A stretch of 64,000 nt of DNA, from NCBI GenBank assembly GCA_024710905.1, contig JANJTV010000055.1, positions 1-64,000 of the forward strand, given 5' to 3'. This document shows, piece by piece, positions 62,279 to 64,000 of this stretch. Within the stretch, counting starts at the first letter, position 1, and each line of letters starts with the position of its first letter. This DNA comes from Anaerolineales bacterium (GTDB lineage Bacteria > Chloroflexota > Anaerolineae > Anaerolineales > Villigracilaceae). The position numbers were made by a program, and so were the translations under genes. Under the pieces are notes generated by a model that worked only from the letters and a program-made list of their open reading frames with translations, did no database searches and was not told where the DNA came from.

Positions 62279-62385
62279 AACTTTCCGCATTTTGTCCCCA
62301 TTTTTTCCGTAGCCGGGAGATTAGGCGGAAAGTTTTCTGTATAATCTCCCCCACAGGGGTTATATGCGAACATTTTCCGCCTAAT
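62279..62385. repeat. Three-copy inverted element able to form two exclusive hairpins
   Basis: Copy A AACTTTCCGC (62279-62288), copy B ATTAGGCGGAAAGTT (62320-62334, opposite orientation) and copy C TTTCCGCCTAAT (62374-62385). A pairs with B over 10 bp, B pairs with C over 12 bp, and the two pairings cannot coexist. A TATAAT at 62339-62344 lies in the B-C loop. Confidence 0.55.
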
Positions 62386-62423
62386 TAATAGTTAGGTGGA
62401 CGCTTTGCGCTTAAAATTAGGAG
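62355..62423 (+). promoter_or_regulatory. Candidate translational attenuator before the CPT-like gene
   Basis: A six-codon ORF (ATG 62364 to TAA 62382-62384, peptide MRTFSA) has AGGGG four nt upstream. Its last codons lie in CCTAATT (62380-62386), which pairs perfectly with AATTAGG (62415-62421) over the gene's own AGGAG ribosome site. A ribosome held on the leader would free that site, as in cat and erm attenuators. An alternative small hairpin CCTAA/TTAGG (62380-62396) also exists. Confidence 0.45.
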
Positions 62424-62430
62424 TAATTCT

Positions 62431-62979
62431 ATGATAGTAATTTTGAATGGAACTTCTAGTTCAGGAAAAACTTCGATATTGAAGTCACTTCAAAATTCAT
62501 CTGAATCGATTTATTTAGAGTTTGGAATTGATAAATTCATCTTTATGCTACCAAAGAAATATCTAAATACATCTCTATGGTTAGAAGTGATGGGCGCTGC
62601 AGATAAAGCAGGACCAGTAGGTATCGATCTAATTAAAACTATGCATAAATCAGCGCAATATCTAAACGAGCAAGGAGTACATTTAGTTTTAGATCACATT
62701 CTAATTGAAGATATCTGGAAACAACATATCGATGAAATTTTTCCTAAAACCAATGTATTTCTATTTGGTATCTATTGTCCCCTAGAGATACTTGAAGAAC
62801 GTGAAAGGACGAGAGAAGATCGCACTTTAGGGCAAGCAAAGAAACAGTTTGACATAGTTCATAAAAACATAAGCTATGATGAAATTATCGATACTTCCAA
62901 AGCTTCACCAACCGAATCAGCGCAATTTATACTCCGGTATGTTGCAACTCAGCAACCCAAATGGAAAATAGTCAAATAA
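62431..62979 (+). CDS. Chloramphenicol phosphotransferase-like (CPT family) kinase
   Basis: 182 residues. P-loop ILNGTSSSGKTSIL at the extreme N-terminus, Asp in EFGIDKFIFMLPKK (position of the CPT catalytic Asp), VLDHILIEDIW, and a lid region EERERTREDRTLGQAKKQFDIVH match the CPT family. Family members phosphorylate chloramphenicol or unknown small molecules. The coding sequence is strikingly AT-rich and its codon use (many AAA, ATT, TTA, GAA) differs from all neighbours, a sign of horizontal transfer. AGGAG lies seven nt before the ATG. Confidence 0.82.
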   Translation: MIVILNGTSSSGKTSILKSLQNSSESIYLEFGIDKFIFMLPKKYLNTSLWLEVMGAADKAGPVGIDLIKTMHKSAQYLNEQGVHLVLDHILIEDIWKQHIDEIFPKTNVFLFGIYCPLEILEERERTREDRTLGQAKKQFDIVHKNISYDEIIDTSKASPTESAQFILRYVATQQPKWKIVK

Positions 62980-63162
62980 GCATCAAAATTACTTTTTTTT
63001 GATTTACAACTTACTACCTCATAGGCTGCTACGGTTTGCCCAGATGCTCACACCCCGGAGCACCCCAGGAAGATTTACTCTCCGAGAATACCCCGCCCCA
63101 CACCCCAACCTGTTCCATTCTAGTAACACAGTGTGCACCGGCCCAAAAATGGTATTCTCACC
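62980..63162. other. Intergenic DNA without identified features
   Basis: A run of eight T (62993-63000) follows the CPT-like gene without a clear hairpin. The remaining C-rich stretch has no convincing ORF, repeat or structure on either strand. Confidence 0.5.
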
Positions 63163-63191
63163 TTGACAAAATAGAATACAAGTTCTATTAT
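63163..63191 (+). promoter_or_regulatory. Consensus sigma70-type promoter
   Basis: TTGACA (63163-63168), 17-nt spacer, TATTAT (63186-63191), the best consensus promoter in the window. The gene at 63211 has AAGGAG eight nt before its ATG, giving a very short leader of about 12 nt. Confidence 0.85.
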
Positions 63192-63210
63192 CCAAACAAG
63201 GAGAACCCCC

Positions 63211-63621
63211 ATGAGCGCCGAAATTGAAAAACTCAAGCAATTCTTTGCGGCCATCAACCGCAATGACATGCAGTCCGTCACAAAGGATTTTGATCCGCAG
63301 ATCGTGCGCATCGAACCACAGGGCTTCCCAACCGCTGGCACCTATCGCGGCATCGCGGAAGTGCAGCAGCACATCATAAAAGGGCGCGGCTCGTGGGCCG
63401 AAGGCACCTGCGAACCCGAAGGGTTTTTCAGCAGCGGGGACAAAGTCGTGGTCTACCTGTATGCCTGGGTGCGCCTGCACGGCGCAACAGAGTGGAGCGG
63501 CGGCCGTTTTGCAGATGGTTTCGCCTTCCGTGACGGCAGGATCACCGAATATCATTCCTTTGGCGAACGGCGGGAGGCCCTGCAGTGGGCCGGGATTGAC
63601 GAGCAAACAAATACTGAATAA
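63211..63621 (+). CDS. SnoaL-like (NTF2 superfamily) protein
   Basis: 136 residues: MSAEIEKLKQFFAAINRNDMQSVTKDFDPQIVRIEP, YRGIAEVQQHI and FADGFAFRDGRITEYHSFGERREAL give the cone-shaped NTF2/SnoaL fold used by small cyclases, isomerases and binding proteins. No catalytic signature decides its role. It precedes a GNAT gene by five nt, probably in one transcript. Confidence 0.85.
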   Translation: MSAEIEKLKQFFAAINRNDMQSVTKDFDPQIVRIEPQGFPTAGTYRGIAEVQQHIIKGRGSWAEGTCEPEGFFSSGDKVVVYLYAWVRLHGATEWSGGRFADGFAFRDGRITEYHSFGERREALQWAGIDEQTNTE

Positions 63622-63626
63622 CAACC

Positions 63627-64000
63627 ATGATCGCCGTTAAATTCCTCGCCGACCATGAAGATAGCATCCCCACCCTGGCGGTCTGGTTCCGCGCCCAGTG
63701 GCCGGATTACTACGCAAATTGGTCCCGGCAAGAGATGGAAGACGACTTCCTGAGCGACGCCTCCCGCGACCAATTGCCCTCCCGGCTGGTGGCATTTGCA
63801 GGGAATGAACTGGCCGGTACGATTGTCCTGCGCGCGCACAAGAGCGAGCATTTCCCCACTTCCGCGCCGGAGTTGGGTGGCCTGTTCGTCCCTGAAACCT
63901 ATCGAAAACAGGGCATCGGCACGGCGCTGGTGCAGGCCGGGATGCGACTGGCGCACGATCTGGGGCACCAGACCATCTACGCGACCACCGTCAACGCTGC
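63627..64000 (+). CDS. GNAT-family N-acetyltransferase, 3' end cut by window edge
   Basis: About 124 residues visible from MIAVKFLADHEDSIPTLAVW. The acetyl-CoA-binding loop reads RKQGIGTALVQAG, preceded by ELGGLFVPETY, the usual GNAT motif A. The substrate is unknown. It starts five nt after the SnoaL-like stop without a strong ribosome site, implying coupling. The frame is open to the end of the window. Confidence 0.88.
   Translation, partial: MIAVKFLADHEDSIPTLAVWFRAQWPDYYANWSRQEMEDDFLSDASRDQLPSRLVAFAGNELAGTIVLRAHKSEHFPTSAPELGGLFVPETYRKQGIGTALVQAGMRLAHDLGHQTIYATTVNA

Noticed and set aside
62379-62423. Integron attC site before the CPT-like gene (GTTAGGT at 62391 fits the R' box pattern)
   Set aside because: No matching complementary R'' box at the right place, no integrase in the window and no second site after the gene. 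The structure is explained as well by an RBS-sequestering hairpin.
63019-63624. 201-residue minus-strand ORF
   Set aside because: Antisense to the SnoaL-like gene, which has a consensus promoter and strong ribosome site.
1-64000. tRNA, rRNA, CRISPR arrays, insertion sequences
   Set aside because: No cloverleaf-like or T-loop sequence, no regularly spaced repeats and no transposase-like reading frame were seen; absence by eye is not proof for a degenerate tRNA.

Overview
The window is GC-rich chromosomal DNA of a free-living, oxygen-respiring bacterium, most likely Chloroflexota of the Anaerolineae type. The case rests on a complete-looking Alternative Complex III operon (pentaheme ActA, split ActB, NrfD-like ActC, ActD, ActE), many lipoproteins with Thr/Pro-rich linkers after the lipobox, GT-C type membrane glycosyltransferases, a three-gene acyl-CoA carboxylase and frequent leaderless starts. 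It carries 67 protein genes, two of them cut by the window edges. I saw no tRNA, rRNA, CRISPR array or insertion sequence.

Layout. 1-9.7 kb (mostly minus strand): a Rieske protein, gatB, a polyamine-type ABC transporter operon (potDABC), a duplicated Tic20/DUF4870-like membrane protein, and cysH-gatC-gatA. 9.8-20.2 kb (plus): acyl-CoA dehydrogenase, two large GT-C membrane proteins, a small membrane protein, the acyl-CoA carboxylase subunits, an F420-type nitroreductase and a CYTH protein. 20.2-25.9 kb (minus): murI, a C26 amidotransferase-like hydrolase, rplS, fabF, thrC and moaEDC. 25.9-32 kb: scpA, an anchored unknown, a Tat-exported amine oxidase, a VanZ-like protein, a fused pabB-pabC, and a LysR regulator. 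32-35.2 kb (minus): a lipoprotein with four rhodanese domains, and upstream of it a twelve-heme cytochrome c interrupted by an in-frame TGA. 35.4-43.6 kb: P450, a soluble histidine kinase with a LacI-type sensor domain, a YyaL-like protein, a dioxygenase-like lipoprotein, a ZIP transporter and a hydrolase. 43.7-50.8 kb (minus): the Alternative Complex III operon with tatA as last gene. 51-64 kb: cell-surface glycan genes, panE, a pseudo-receiver regulator next to a cytosolic HtrA-like protease, isochorismatase-like hydrolase, RNase H, CBS protein, dinB, an AT-rich chloramphenicol-phosphotransferase-like gene with an elaborate leader, a SnoaL-like protein and a partial GNAT.

The strongest discovery candidate is at 32.0-35.3 kb. 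The signal peptide and first heme motif of the cytochrome lie in the same frame as its other eleven heme motifs, separated only by TGA. Directly 3' of that TGA is a perfect stem-loop at the spacing expected of a bacterial SECIS, with a G-U-U apical loop. I read this as a probable exported selenocysteine-containing multiheme cytochrome, co-transcribed with the tetra-rhodanese lipoprotein: a possible cell-surface sulfur/selenium redox system. Its promoter region holds a CRP-type TGTGA-N6-TCACA palindrome.

Other points of note are a possible translational attenuator (six-codon leader ORF plus RBS-sequestering hairpin) before the CPT-like gene, and six genes whose start codon lies 6-9 nt after a -10 box with no Shine-Dalgarno sequence. 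Identifications come from reading motifs and translations only; no database search was run.
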